Shown here: piece by piece, positions 10,130 to 21,459 of the stretch
Numbering within the stretch: the first letter of the stretch is position 1
Layout: the number at the start of each line of letters is the position of its first letter
Origin: Cristatella mucedo
Lineage: Eukaryota; Bryozoa; Phylactolaemata; Cristatellidae
Length of the DNA: 64,000 nt
NCBI GenBank assembly: GCA_009760855.2
Contig: WPIO01000155.1
Location: forward strand, 735,501-799,500
Direction: 5' to 3'
Position numbers and translations under genes: made by a program
Notes under the pieces: model-generated
Databases searched by the model: none
The model's input: the letters and a program-made list of their open reading frames with translations, nothing else
What the model was told of the DNA's origin: nothing

Positions 10130-11005
10130 GCTTGGCCACTCCCAGGTTAGTTAGCTCCTTACTTAGAGATTCGTGCGATGATCTAGCCGATCGCTTCTCT
10201 AGCTTCTTTGTCAACAAGATAGACTAGCTCAGGGCGTAAATCCCTAGGGTGGCAGCAACCCCTCCTCCTCCTCCTCCCCTCCGTGCAATCCTGTCCCTCG
10301 ATTTCGTTCATCCCCATTCGAGGAGATTCACGAGTGACCTCATCCTGAAGTTCATGTCTTACTCAAAGAACGCACTAATCTGTCTAGACCAGTGGTTCTG
10401 ACCCTTTAATACAGTTCATCGTGTTGTGGCGACCCCAAACACAATTATTGTGTGCAAAATGTGGAAATGCGTGTTTTCCGACGGTCTTAGGCGATCCCTG
10501 CGAAAGGGTCGTTCGGCCTCCAAAGGGGTTGCGACACACACACGTTGAGAACCGCTGCTCGGGACCCTATTCTCACTGTCCTGCTTCTTAGATGCACGGA
10601 TCTGCTGTACTAACCTCAAATCCTTTAGTCAAATGTCTTTAGTTAGTATGCTCCCAAATCCCCGGCACTCACTTCCGACTGGCGTTACGACATCGCATGG
10701 CTTGACCACATTTAGAAAGAATCTAAAACGCACCTATTTATGACAGCATTTACTGGGCCCGTGTGATTTGTCCTTTGTGTGCTTATGGGTGCTGACACTA
10801 TACACGCTGCCACTAACCATATTTGCATGCTGAACTGGTACATGCCACCTTCAACTAGGTGATCGATCCTTTAGGCTAGTTGTCATTGAGCATGCTACCA
10901 ATAGCCATTCGATCATGATTCCTTTGCAGCAAATGTAAAGTGCCTATAAAGATATTGAGCTCTCTCAGGGTGCTATAACAAAAATGTGTTTATTATGAAT
11001 ACTAT
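10130..11005 (+). mobile_element. LINE-A copy, degraded, with nested hAT element
   Basis: The segment at about 10,150-10,230 matches the LINE-A linker seen intact at 51.87-51.95 kb (TAGCTCCTTAC, then GATCTAGCCGATCGCTTCTC). The sequence at 10,566-10,608 matches the block encoding DPIPTVLLLRCIDLL. From there it jumps to the C-terminal and 3' UTR part (ATGCTCCCAAA, then TTGACCACATTTAGAAAG), so most of the RT is deleted. The tail near 10,925-10,990 is the diverged family 3' end. A foreign element occupies 10,390-10,557. Confidence 0.8.
10390..10557 (-). mobile_element. SPIN-like non-autonomous hAT transposon (MITE)
   Basis: A 168-bp element with near-identical terminal inverted repeats: CAGTGGTTCT on the left, and CAGCGGTTCT as the reverse complement of the right end. 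Read on the minus strand it contains CGAACGACCCTTTC, then CGCCTAAGACCGTCGGAAAA, which from memory are hallmark blocks of the SPIN (SPace INvader) hAT family. It interrupts a LINE-A copy. The left flank GTCTAGAC fits the NTCTAGAN target preference of hAT-Charlie-type elements. The right flank CTCGGGAC looks like its diverged duplicate, since five of eight bases agree and both resemble the LINE target CTCTGGAT. It is a deletion derivative with no transposase. Confidence 0.85.
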
Positions 11006-11189
11006 AAAAAGCACGGTTATCACTAACAAAAAAGGTCGTCCTTATAACACTCATCAGTATTATGCTCTGCACGAAAACGCTGGCGAGCCAATCAGCCAGA
11101 TTATTACCCGTTCATTAATCGCAGCTCCTTAATTATAACAGCTTTGAACGAAAGTATTGTGTGACGATCTGTTACCTAGGCCTTGTTTA

Positions 11190-11318
11190 TCAAGCATGAT
11201 ATTACTCACCATTCAATTACATTTCCCTTTGCAACAAATGTAAAGCGCCTAGAAAGAGATTGAGTTCTCCGAGGGCGCTTTATCAAGTGCGTTATTATTA
11301 TTATTATTATTATTAGGC
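11190..11318 (+). mobile_element. LINE-A 3' end fragment
   Basis: Contains ATCAAGCATGATATTACTCA, TTGCAACAAATGTAAAGCGC, TAGAAAGAGATTGAGTTCTC and GGGCGCTTTATCAAGTG, then (ATT)n. This is the 3' terminal ~125 bp of LINE-A with its hairpin intact. Confidence 0.85.
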
Positions 11319-11461
11319 CTAGAAGTCGAAGCCATGTAATAAACTGCCAGTTTTTGCTCCTGCATTTGAGCTGAATTGTCGCTTCGTAGACTTTGAGTTG
11401 CTATACACCCTGGCCACCGTTAGTTAAATTAGTAGTGGAACCGTCGTAAATTAATTAATCT

Positions 11462-11630
11462 TAGCCCGGGCGTAAGGTGCTCGCCCTTTCTTCATGACTT
11501 GGGTTGTGGGTTCGAGTCCTGCAGTGGTCGATCCTTTATTGACTACTGCAAGCGGTGGTGATAACCAACGAGGGTCGTCTGCCACTATTTAAACTGAGAC
11601 TGCCTAAGCAGCTTACCCTTTTTTATTTAC
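11462..11630 (+). mobile_element. SINE-A copy, diverged
   Basis: B-box segment GTGGGTTCGAGTCCTGCAG near 11,506-11,524, body CTGCAAGCGGTGGTGATAAC, and tail AGACTGCCTAAGCAGCTTA with TTTTTTATTT. Same block order as the 29.55-kb copy. Confidence 0.8.
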
Positions 11631-11639
11631 TTTTTGAGT

Positions 11640-12095
11640 GCATGTAATCATGCATTGCTGTCAGATAAATATCTTTACGCTGCGGATATGAACTTGCTAT
11701 GTTAAGGTGTTGCGTACGTCCGTACTTCACCGACATAAGTCTGCAGCCGCGGCTCCGAGAAATTCGCTCGTACTTCATACATCGTAATTAATTCGCTTCG
11801 TGTTGGCTGCAGAGACTCGAGTGCAACTACGAGTGCCCGAGTTTGCGGCCGCAGATCTGTGCGAACGTCGAAGCCGCTTGAAACGCTCGTCAACGTACTT
11901 TTTGATTGTCGCGAGTTTTCGCTCGCTCTCGCTCGCCATATGTTTTTGAGTCACGGCCGTCATCCGCGTGGATCTCCAGCATATCTTCCGTGGAAAGCAG
12001 CCAAGTAATACTGCTGCTGTACTGGTGATCAAGGGATCGATACAGATCCCGAAGACAGGAATCGCTGTGTCGCACTGACTGTTCTCACCTTCAGC
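11640..12095. other. Gene-free stretch
   Basis: Short open frames only, none with recognisable content. Confidence 0.45.
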
Positions 12096-12099
12096 CAAA

Positions 12100-12245
12100 G
12101 TCTAGGTACCGGCGTAGCTAGGATTTCGGTTGTCTGGGTAACGGCATAGCTAGGACTATGGTTGTCTGGGTAAAGAAGGCGTAGCTGGGGTTTTGGTTGT
12201 CTCGGTAACGGCGTAGCTGGGATTTCAGTTTGGGTGGGGCGTAGC
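12100..12245. repeat. ~32-bp minisatellite, about 4 units
   Basis: Imperfect units built from GGCGTAGCTAGGATTTCGGT and TGTCTGGGTAAC start near 12,110, 12,143, 12,177 and 12,210. The last unit is shortened. Confidence 0.8.
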
Positions 12246-14830
12246 CCGAGCTCAGCGGAGCCACGAAGCTGTTTCTGGCAGCGTCCTGAATCCCGCCGAT
12301 CAGAAATGAATCTCGCGGAATCCCTCACGTATGGATCCTCCTCTCACACGTGCTTTTAAACTCAGTAGCGCAAATATTCACTACGACTTACCTTGGTTTC
12401 TGTAAAGCGGCTTGCTAGAGAGCCCTGCGGGCGTCGGCAATGACGTATTGCTTGCTTGACCCGCGCTCGACGCGTGCATCTTTTATTAATGCGGAACGTT
12501 TCTCCGGCGGACGACGTGAACGAACTTGTACCGTGAAGCACTGCCTGACGTTTATTTAATTTGTTAAGCCACCTGCGGCGGCGGCGGCACGTAGCGTACG
12601 CTGCTTTGCTCCGTCGTTGTATGTTCACGCGCGTTGCGGGGCGTTGCGTTCTGCGAACCTGTGCAGGACTCGCGGTCTTTTTCCTGTTGCACGGCGTAAC
12701 TGCTGCTGCTTCCCAAAAAGTGGCAAGTGCGCAGCTGCTGCTCGCCGCCGCCTGCTTCAACTCATCGCCGCCGCCGCCGCGCCGCTCCAGCCGCCACCTG
12801 GAAGCAGCAAAAAGAGGAGCGGGCGGAGAACCTACGCGGGCGGAGAACCTACGCGGGCCAGTCGAATGGCTGAAAAACTTGCCGCGTCGAGCGGTGGCTG
12901 CCTGGACGTCTACGCTGCCTCAGTTGGGTGGCGTATGTCAATGCTGAGACAAACGATTGTGAGATTATTATTATTACGCACGGCGCAGCTTTACGTGCCG
13001 ATAGCACTGACGACGCGCCGAATGGCGTTAGACGCTGTGTGGCGGAGCAGAGAGCAACAAGGTCAGCAAGGTCAGCAAGGTCCGAAGGCGTAGCGATGAC
13101 CGGCGGCGATGACCTCAAGCGCTGAGCGGTGTCTTATTAGCCCTGAAGAGGCCCTATACTCGGCTGACAATTTCTGACGTGTGGCTGCCGACACGTAAAT
13201 GACTAGATGGTACTTATTGCCATATCGAGCGTGAAGCTACTATCTTAAACCTTATTCTGGTGACCACTCGCATCGCAAATGAAACCGCCGACAGCCTGAG
13301 TCCAAGGCTCTCAGCAACCTTAGCTAAATAAGGATGTTTCATTTTAGCACATAAGTTCAAGCTTATTCTCGTGCGGAATTGGCTGCTGAAACAACCGGGG
13401 TCAGTAAGGTCAGAAGAGCTGCAAGGTCGCTGCAGGGTCAGCGAAGTCGACAGGGTCAGGTAGAAAACGAGTGTGCCGAAACCAATGTTAAGGCGTTGTG
13501 AGGGCTCTCTTCTGTAAGAGGTGCGGACTACATGGTTGGCTGGCGATTCAAAGACACAAGCTGTTTATTTACCGAAGGCCTGTGCGACGAGAGCAGGAAT
13601 ATTTAGCCTCGAGCGCTAACAATCCTTCAAGTTATAAGCGTGCGAAGCGTTACAGGAAAGCTCAACAGTTTGTACCCCTGGAAATTTCAATGCATGCAAT
13701 TCTTATTGCGTACACTTTACTGCGAACAAAAACAACGCTAAGTAGACTTCGCTTATTAGGAAAAGATTCTCCAGAAAAGCGCACCATTCAAAAGTAGAAC
13801 CACAACCGTCAGAGAAAATTAAATGTTTCACAAAATTAAAAAAAATCATGGTAGCTAGAGAAAATTCCTTGGACCAAATGGTCGCTAAAGATGCGAATTG
13901 TAGAAAACCCCAGTAAAGACATCCGATTCAGAAGTCAAGTTTATTTAGCGGCCGAGTAGCTTCAGCGTCTATCACCATCGCTCGCAGTGGGCAACAAAGT
14001 CTTGTTCGCTGCAGGACTCAAAACGACGACCTGGGGTGCCGGAAGTGCGTGCGCCTTGACCCCTGGTCTAAGACTTACCTTTTGGCAATCGGAAAGCTTT
14101 TTAGTCCAAGTCCGAGCTTCCATAAGAAAACTCGAGATTTGCAGTCTTTACGCGCTTACTACTAAATCGGATGCTGCAGCAGTGACCAGCTGCTCAGCCC
14201 GAGGTTATGGCGAACGATTCTGTGCGCGGCAACCGCCGCAATGTGAGAGACTCGCCTGCGGCAGCGTAAAGCTATACTGTGCAGTCTTTCCGTTTGACCT
14301 CGGACCATCAAAAGTACCCAACTGGCAGATATCCATTTAAAGGCTAGGCGAATAAACTAGGACTTGGCCACTTATTTCTTTCAAAAAGTGAAGATTTCGT
14401 ATCGCGTACGCTTCTAGCTAATCAGCGAGCGGAAGCTACGTCAGCGGAGGCTACGTCAGTGCGACGCTGACCGAAAATAGAGCAACTCGTGCGGACGTCA
14501 ATAGGTGCGAAGTTCAAACCTCGTGTAATTAATGACCTAGCTAGTACACCGTCCATGATTTTGTTAGAAGACATTTAAGTCTGACCTGCCCAGGCCACCA
14601 ATTTCAAAGTTGGTGCTTTCAGAATTTCAGAGCAGCCGCCGTCCAACGCAGAGGCAGAGCGGAGCAGAGCAGAGCACTGCAAGGACTGAGGGATCCAGAG
14701 GCAGAGAGCGAGAGCAGAGCAGGGACCGATTGAGGCAGAGTTGTCGTATCTATTGTGGACCTGTCAGCCGAAGGCTCCTTGAGTAAATGTCAATTAACAG
14801 GCGTCACCCATTTTGGTTCCGGGTTATCCC
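12246..14830. other. Gene-free stretch, GC-rich around 12.5-13.1 kb
   Basis: A GC-rich patch (12,560-12,960) holds several overlapping open frames on both strands but no family I recognise. It includes an 18-bp direct repeat (GCGGAGAACCTACGCGGG twice, 12,822-12,858) and repeats of GGTCAGCAA near 13,060-13,082. The part from 13,130 to 14,830 is ordinary single-copy-looking sequence, with a short CAGAG-rich patch at 14,645-14,725. Confidence 0.4.
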
Positions 14831-15429
14831 TATTGCCTTCTACTGAGCGGCCACATTGAGGGCGGTAGAAGTGGATTCACTGACCTTGACTACTGACGAA
14901 TCCAGATAATCTGCTCGGCGACGCTTCAGCCGATGACTAAGATTTGCACCCTGGCATCCAGAAAGTTTCGCTGCTTCTGCCACTTCATATAAAGCACACG
15001 GTGCTTGACTTGCTGAGATCAAGCCAGATCTCTGGTCCACTTCTTTAGGAGCTTCGGCTTCGGTATAGTGCGATTTCACACAGCTTTACTTCTAAAATTT
15101 AATGTCCTCCAAGCTCTCCGCCTCACCGCATTCTTCTGACGATTGCCGATTTCTCTTTTGAGGAGTGGGTACCGAGAGCTCAGGAAAACGGGACGATAAA
15201 GGAATGAAGGTCGAGATGTTTGAAATCAAGTGCATTCTTATTATTCCGACGCTTGGAATGATCCTCGATACAAAAGTATATGTTGCTTGCTCGAGTGGTC
15301 AGTGGGTTCCCACCAAATTCTTGGGGTACCAGACTTCAGCGCTCTTTTCACTCCACAATATCACATAGAAGAACGAATCATCATCGTAATAATGCATACA
15401 TAGCATTTTTTCCCACACTATCTATAGAA
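14831..15429. other. Gene-free stretch
   Basis: No supported exon or repeat. The open frames are short and unrecognised. Confidence 0.4.
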
Positions 15430-16292
15430 CAATTTCAAGCAACAATCTAGGTGTCATGTTTCATAGTGATCTTTCGTTAGATGACCACATCAGCTCCACA
15501 GTCAAGTCTGCCTACTTTCAGCTACATAGCATTGCTAAAATTCGAGCTTGTTTAGATAAGGATACCACATCTAAGTTGGTCCATGCATTTGTGACAACCC
15601 GTCTTGACTTCTGTAACTCACTGCTTGCTGGCCTAACGGCGTGTGCAATCAGGCGATTACAGCTGGTGCAAGACTCTGCAGCTAGGCTTGCCTGTCGTGA
15701 GCATCGCAGTTGCCACATCACACCACTTCTCGCCGACCTGAACTGGCTACCAGTCAAGCAACGAATCGGCTTCAAGGTTTTGTCGCTCACTTTTAGGCCA
15801 CTTCATTCTTTGGCTCCAGCCTATCTCTCAGATCTACTCCCGTACCAAGCCAAGTATTGTAGCACCCGCTTATCGGAATCTAACTGTTTACCAATATCTC
15901 GTACAAACCTCAAATCCTTTGGCGACCGTGCATTTAGTTGGTAAGCTCCCAAAGCCTGGAACTCACTCCCGACTTGCGTCAAAACATCCCCTGACTTGAC
16001 CACATTTAAAAAGAACCTAAAAAACACCTGTTTAGGACAGCACTTAGTGGGTCCCTGTGATTCGTCCCTGATGTGCTTATGCGTGCTGACACTGTGCATG
16101 CTGCCACTAACCACATTTGCATGCTGACCCTGTGCATGTCACCCCTAACCATGTTATTCATTTTGTTTGTTTTTCAAGCATGATATTACTCACCATTTCA
16201 TTGCATTTCCCTTTGCAGCAAATGTAAAGCGCCTGGAAAGAGATTGAGTTCTCTGAGGGTGCTTTATCAAGTGCATTATTATTATTATTATT
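15430..16292 (+). mobile_element. LINE-A copy, 5'-truncated
   Basis: Covers the last ~200 codons of the LINE-A RT protein with one nearly open frame (LDDHISSTVKSAYFQLHSIA, then KLVHAFVTTRLDFCNSLLAG, then CHITPLLADLNWLPVKQRIG). It continues through the 3' UTR to the hairpin AAAGCGCC...GGGTGCTTTATC and (ATT)n. A frameshift after LKSFGDRAFSW breaks the frame before the KAWNSLPT segment. The spacing of HITPLL, LNWLPV and KVLSLTF is typical of the L2/CR1/Rex1 group. Confidence 0.92.
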
Positions 16293-16299
16293 AATTTTC

Positions 16300-16970
16300 T
16301 AATATTCTTTCAGAGCTTTCTTGCAGTGCTTGTAAGTGAAATGAGATGTCGGGCGTTTGCCCTGATCCCCGACGGCCGTACTGGAATGCGGCCCCCCACA
16401 CGTCCTAGCAAATGCATCCGACAAGTAATTTGTTTGCCATAGCCTCGATACATGAGTAGTGGTAACGAAATGCGTAAGCCAGATGCTTGCAGACATTTGA
16501 TGCCTTCTCAGAAAATTGCAGATACAGAATGCAGGTGTCTGTGCCTGGGAGTGAGTCACCCGAGTTTCCCCAGCTGACGTTCCAATTCTCCGAACGTCAA
16601 ACGTAGGCTGCTTGGCCCCTGTGCAGCTCGAACCAAAAACTTGCTTCGAGGGTCAAGTGATCCTCGTCAATGCTCGCCCCACCTTTCTGCAAATCCGTCA
16701 TCCTGTGCAGACAATTGTCCTCCCCTCTCTATATCGATCTTGGTCTGCTGACCCGGCGCCTGAGACTACGTAGCAGCTACCTGCTACGTAGCAGCTAGCT
16801 CGTTTCTCACTCGGCTGCTCGATATATATATATATGTATATATTTATTTATTTAACTATAATTGGAAAGCATCCGAGTAGTGAGGATATCCTATTTACTT
16901 AGGTCAAAAATTTCAATGTATTCATGCTATGCCAAGTTTCTCAATCATGTAGTAGAGAGATCGATAGAAC
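16300..16970. other. Gene-free stretch with short (TA)n
   Basis: Nothing recognisable apart from a TATATATA tract at 16,823-16,845. Confidence 0.45.
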
Positions 16971-16974
16971 GTGT

Positions 16975-17239
<265 letters not shown>

Positions 17240-17800
17240 CTAACCTATGTCCAACCATCAATCATTTTAAACCCAGTGGCACAGCTGCAGTTTCTGAATA
17301 GAAATAAAGTTCTTTTAAGGAGCTATGCAAATTAAGGTTATTTATTTCCTTCTTCACACCGTTCTCAGGTCAGCACCTAATTTAGTGATGCTTGTGGCGA
17401 TTTACCAGATCTTGTGCACGTGGCCGCGCCCACAAGGCTCTTCCGCCCCAGCACCACTCGCGCCCAGCCCACGGGGGGGGGGTGTGGAGGGGGCGAGTTG
17501 TACCATCTCATTAGGCGCTGCAGTTGGACGGTATCGTCTGACTAAGCTGGATTTAATTGCAATGGGTCAGCTGCTGTCGCGTGACCCGCTAGTCCTGCAG
17601 CTACGAACTTTCTGCTTGTCCACCGGCCTGTGCAGAGGCTATCCCCTCTCTATCCCCCTCTCCTTCCCTTTCTCTTCTCTCCGCGAGTTCCGGAGCTGCT
17701 TCCGCGACGGCTTCTATATTCGTATGTAGTCGCTCGCGCGCTTTCGTATAATGCAATACAGCCGTCGTCGTCAACACCGCGACTCGCCTTCGTTCTTCGT
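17240..17800. other. Gene-free stretch before the 14-mer array
   Basis: Contains a G10 run near 17,470 and a pyrimidine-rich patch at 17,640-17,690. No exon is supported. Confidence 0.45.
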
Positions 17801-17801
17801 C

Positions 17802-18866
17802 GCGGCGCCATCGTCGCGGCGCCATCGTCGCGGCGCCATCGTCGCGGCGCCATCGTCGCGGCGCCATCGTCGCGGCGCCATCGTCGCGGCGCCATCGTCG
17901 CGGCGCCATCGTCGCGGCGCCATCGTCGCGGCGCCATCGTCGCGTCGCGCCATCGTCGCGCGGCGCCATCGTCGCGGCGCCATCGTCGCGGCGCCATCGT
18001 CGAGGTCGCGGCATCGTCGCGTCCGCGGCGCCATCGTCGCGGCGCCATCGTCGCGGCGCCATCGTCGCGGCGTCGCGGCGCCATCGTCGCGGCGCCATCG
18101 TCGCGGCGCGGCGCGCCATCGTCGCGGCGGCCATCGTCGCGGCGGCCATCGTCGCGGCCCCATCGTCGCGGCGCCATCGTCGCGGCGCCATCGTCGCGGC
18201 GCCATCGTCGCGGCGCCATCGTCGCGGTGCGGCGCCATCGTCGCGGCGCCATCGTCGCGGCGCCATCGTCGCGGCGCCATCGTCACGGGCGCCATCGTCG
18301 CGGCGCCATCGTCGTCGCGGCGCCATCGTCGCGGCGCCATCGTCGCGGCGCCATCGTCGCGGCGCCATCGTCGCGGCGCCATCGTCGCGGCGCCATCGTC
18401 GCGGCGCCATCGTCGCGGCGCCATCGTCGCGGCGCCATCGTCGCGCGCCATCGTCGCGGCGCCATCGTCGCGGCGCCATCGTCGCGGCGCCATCGTCGCG
18501 GCGCCATCGTCGCGGCGCCATCGTCGCGGCGCCATCGTCGCGGCGTCGCGCCATCGTCGCGGCGCCATCGTCGTCGCGGCGCCATCGTCGCGGCGCCATC
18601 GTCGCGGCGCCATCGCCATCGTCGCGCGCGCCATCGTCGCGGCGCCATCGTCGCGGCGCCATCGTCATCGTCGCGCGCGCCATCGCGCGGCGCCATCGTC
18701 GCGGCGCCATCTTCGTCGCGGCGCCATCGTCGCGGCGCCATCGTCGCGGCGCCATCGTCGCGGCGCCATCGTCGCGGCGCCATCGTCGCGGCGCCATCGT
18801 CGCGGCGCCATCGTCGCGGCGCCATCGTCGCGGCGCCATCGTCGCGGCGCCATCGGCGCCATCAGC
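17802..18866. repeat. 14-bp CpG-dense minisatellite array, ~75 units
   Basis: Tandem copies of GCGGCGCCATCGTC extend for about 1.06 kb, with scattered small insertions and deletions that shift the register (for example at 17,945, 18,004, 18,110 and 18,608). Each unit carries the palindrome GGCGCC and about four CpG dinucleotides. Since three units make 42 bp, every frame reads a 14-residue repeat, which explains the long Arg/Ala/Asp-rich open frames on both strands. The reverse complement GATGGCGCC resembles the core of YY1-type sites. Confidence 0.97.
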
Positions 18867-18929
18867 ACGACGAGCCGCTACAACCGCTTCTTTTTCAGAA
18901 ATATTAAGATCGGAGAGTTCATCTCCAAA

Positions 18930-20990
18930 ATAAATTCCCCACAGGACAGCGTTCCCTCAGTAGCATTCCTTATTGACCCCCTTCCTCAATTTCTTGCAGC
19001 ACTTCCGTGTCCACCTTCAAGCCTCCCACTAGTGACTTTATTTCGAGGTTTATCTCCTATTCTAAGAAGACTACTAGCCCTATCCTACTACTCACTATTC
19101 TGCTTCCCAGCTACATCGATCTCATGGTTCCCTGCATAACGAAAGTAGTAAATATATACCCAAGTGGGCTATTTCAGCGAAAGGGCGGCTTTAATATGAT
19201 AAGACCTGTAATAGCCCACTAGGTAAGGTGGTTGCTTTCATGACCTCGGTCCCGAGGTCGGGGTTCGATTCCTGTGGTGGGCGATCCTTTATCGCCACTG
19301 CAAGCGGTGGTGATAGCCGTAAAGGCTCTTCTGTCGTTATACAAAAAGAGGCTGTTTAAGCAGCTAGGAATAAGACCAGTTGGGCGTGACCCAGCTGGGT
19401 CAAGCCTGTCCTTTGACTTTGTGTGTTATGGGCGATGACGTCCATAGACCTGGGTAGTCGATTGTGAAAACTCTTCGGGTTTGTTACTGCAATCCGGTGT
19501 ATCGTATCCCCATGGCTCAGTAGTGACAAACCGAAGGTTGGAGATCTGACGCGTCCAGCGACGGAAGGGCACGAGAAATAAGCGAAAACTAGAGATTAAG
19601 TAAAGTGCCCGTGTAAGTCCTCACTGCCTAAGCGCTAGCCCAGTAAAAGCCAAGTCGATAGACGACAGCGTAACCGAGGCAGCCGGGAAGGTTGAGCAGG
19701 AAACAGCGTATCACCCAGCATCCCGGTTACAAACGTGGCTTTAGATTCAGTTCTTGTCTCTGCATCTTTTAAAGGTTTCGTCAAAGCACTCACTGCGAAG
19801 GAAACACTAAAACGGAAGAAGTTTAGCAACTACCGCCTGGTCTCCCTGCTATCTACCGTATAAAGGAAGATTGGAACGAGTAGTGGCAGACCATCCAAGC
19901 TCTAATATTAAAGCTTCAAGCCTAGCAAGTTAGTCCCAGCCACATTTAAGAGGTAATCGCTCCATAGAGTCAGCATTGCTTCAGATGCATAAGGACTTTC
20001 TCGGGAATTCAGAATTAGGTAAAGTCTCTGTGCCTGCTTTGCATGATCTCTCAGCAGCTTTCATTACTACTGATCCGCAAGTCGTTCTTCGTCGGATCGT
20101 CTCGCTGTGCAGCACTGACCCTGGAATCGCTGTGCAGCACTGACGCTGGACTGCCTGCGATGATTTAGGTCCTATCTCAGTGGGAGACTCCAGAGCACTG
20201 GTGTCAATGGACAACTGTCTTTTGAGGAGGCTCTAAAGTTTGGGTACGCCGGGATCTGCGATTAGTCCACTTCTTTTAACAATGCATGCTCTTCCTCTCA
20301 CCCATATGATTGCCAAGTACAATATACGCTTTCATTTCTATGCAGATGACACGCTGATATGCATGTGCTTCAATCTCCCACCGATTAAAGCACGCCAAAG
20401 TTTTTACCTCCCTTGCTGCAGGTATTCATGACTTTTGCACCTCAAGGCAGTTAAGTTGGTGCAACGCTGCAGCTAGGCTAGTTACAGTTAGCGTCTGAAT
20501 TCCCGCGTTTCAAAACTTCTTGCCAAGTTTTGTGGGCCCAATGAAATGGTGTATCAGCTTCCAGGTTCTAGTCACTACGTTTTGGTCCCTTTATTCTAGC
20601 TCAAGCCTACCAATCTCAACTACTCCCACGCCAGGCTGAGCATGGTGCCATCCGGTTTTCTGGCTCAAGTCGTTTAGCTGTGCCTAATATCAAGCTCACA
20701 TCCTTTGGAGATCGTGAGTTTAGTTAGTATGCTCCTAAAGCTTGGAACTACCTCCTAACTGACATCACGACATCCTCTGATCTGACGGCATTTAAAAAGA
20801 AGGAAAAATGCGTTTACTCCTAACAGCATTTGCAGTGTCCATGTTAGTTGTCTTTACTGTAGTTTCGCGTGCTCGTAGTGTGCATGCTATCACAACGTAT
20901 TTGACATGATTCCTTACAGCATATTTTAAGTGCTTGGAGGAGAGTTTATTCTCTAGGGACACTATAAAAAAGGCTCATCAGTATTATTTT
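18930..20990 (+). mobile_element. LINE-A copy, old, containing a SINE-A
   Basis: The start reads SMSTFKPPTSDFISRF then PCITKVVNI, homologous to the intact stretch at 52.0-52.2 kb. After the nested SINE come an RT palm-like stretch (FHFYADDTLI near 20,330), a NYRLVSLLSTV-like stretch near 19,830, a C-terminal part near 20,560-20,830, and the diverged 3' end (AAGTGCTTGGAGGAGAGTTT). Many stops and frameshifts make it a pseudogene. Confidence 0.8.
19205..19370 (+). mobile_element. SINE-A copy with target-site duplication
   Basis: Intact block order: A-box region CCCACTAGGTAAGG, B-box GGGTTCGATTCCTG, body, and tail AAAAGAGGCTGTTTAAGCAG. It is flanked by an 8-bp direct repeat ATAAGACC at 19,199-19,206 and 19,370-19,377, which overlap the element ends by one or two bases. 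It sits inside a LINE-A pseudogene, so it inserted later. Confidence 0.88.
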
Positions 20991-21159
20991 TCAAGGATAC
21001 TGTGCATATCTGAGACGAGCAGACGAAAAAGTGAAAGATAGAAAAGGGTAAAAGGAAAAAGGCTGAAGGACAAATGGCAAATGGCACTAATAAAGGACGC
21101 ATTGAAGTCGAAAATTAAACTCGAAACAAATATGAGATAGAAAATTTTTAAAAATACAA

Positions 21160-21385
21160 ACCAAGTGAGATAGATAGAGGGGAGACGGACAGGGAAAGAG
21201 TCTGACAGACGGCGAGAGGGGAGAGAGACAGAGAGAAAAGGAGGGGAGGCAGATGGGAGAGGGAGAGAAGGGGAGAGAGACGGAGAGGAGGCAGGTAGGA
21301 GAGGGAGAGAGATGGAGAGGAGGCAGGTAGGAGAGGGAGAGAGACGGAGAGGATGATAGGAGGCAGGTAGGAGAGGAGAAATCTG
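21160..21385. repeat. Purine-rich minisatellite
   Basis: Units of about 30-35 bp built from GGGAGAGAGACGGAGAGGAG and GCAGGTAGGAGA repeat four to five times in an almost pure purine strand. Confidence 0.85.
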
Positions 21386-21459
21386 TGACTAGAGCAACCG
21401 TTATTGAGTCGCAACCGGTGACCTTGCTTTAGAGATTTTGAAGTCTCGGCCTGTTAAGT

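Noticed and set aside
10390-10557. Part of LINE-A itself
   Set aside because: Other LINE-A copies lack this stretch, and it has its own inverted termini and flanking octamers.
12362-13125. Several 90-160 codon frames in a GC-rich patch
   Set aside because: Overlap each other on both strands, contain no recognisable family and include simple repeats.
17802-18866. CRISPR array
   Set aside because: Contiguous tandem units without spacers in a eukaryotic context.
17601-18907. Open frames of up to 462 codons on both strands
   Set aside because: They are produced by the 14-bp array, whose 42-bp superperiod leaves all frames open. There is no domain and no splice or start context.
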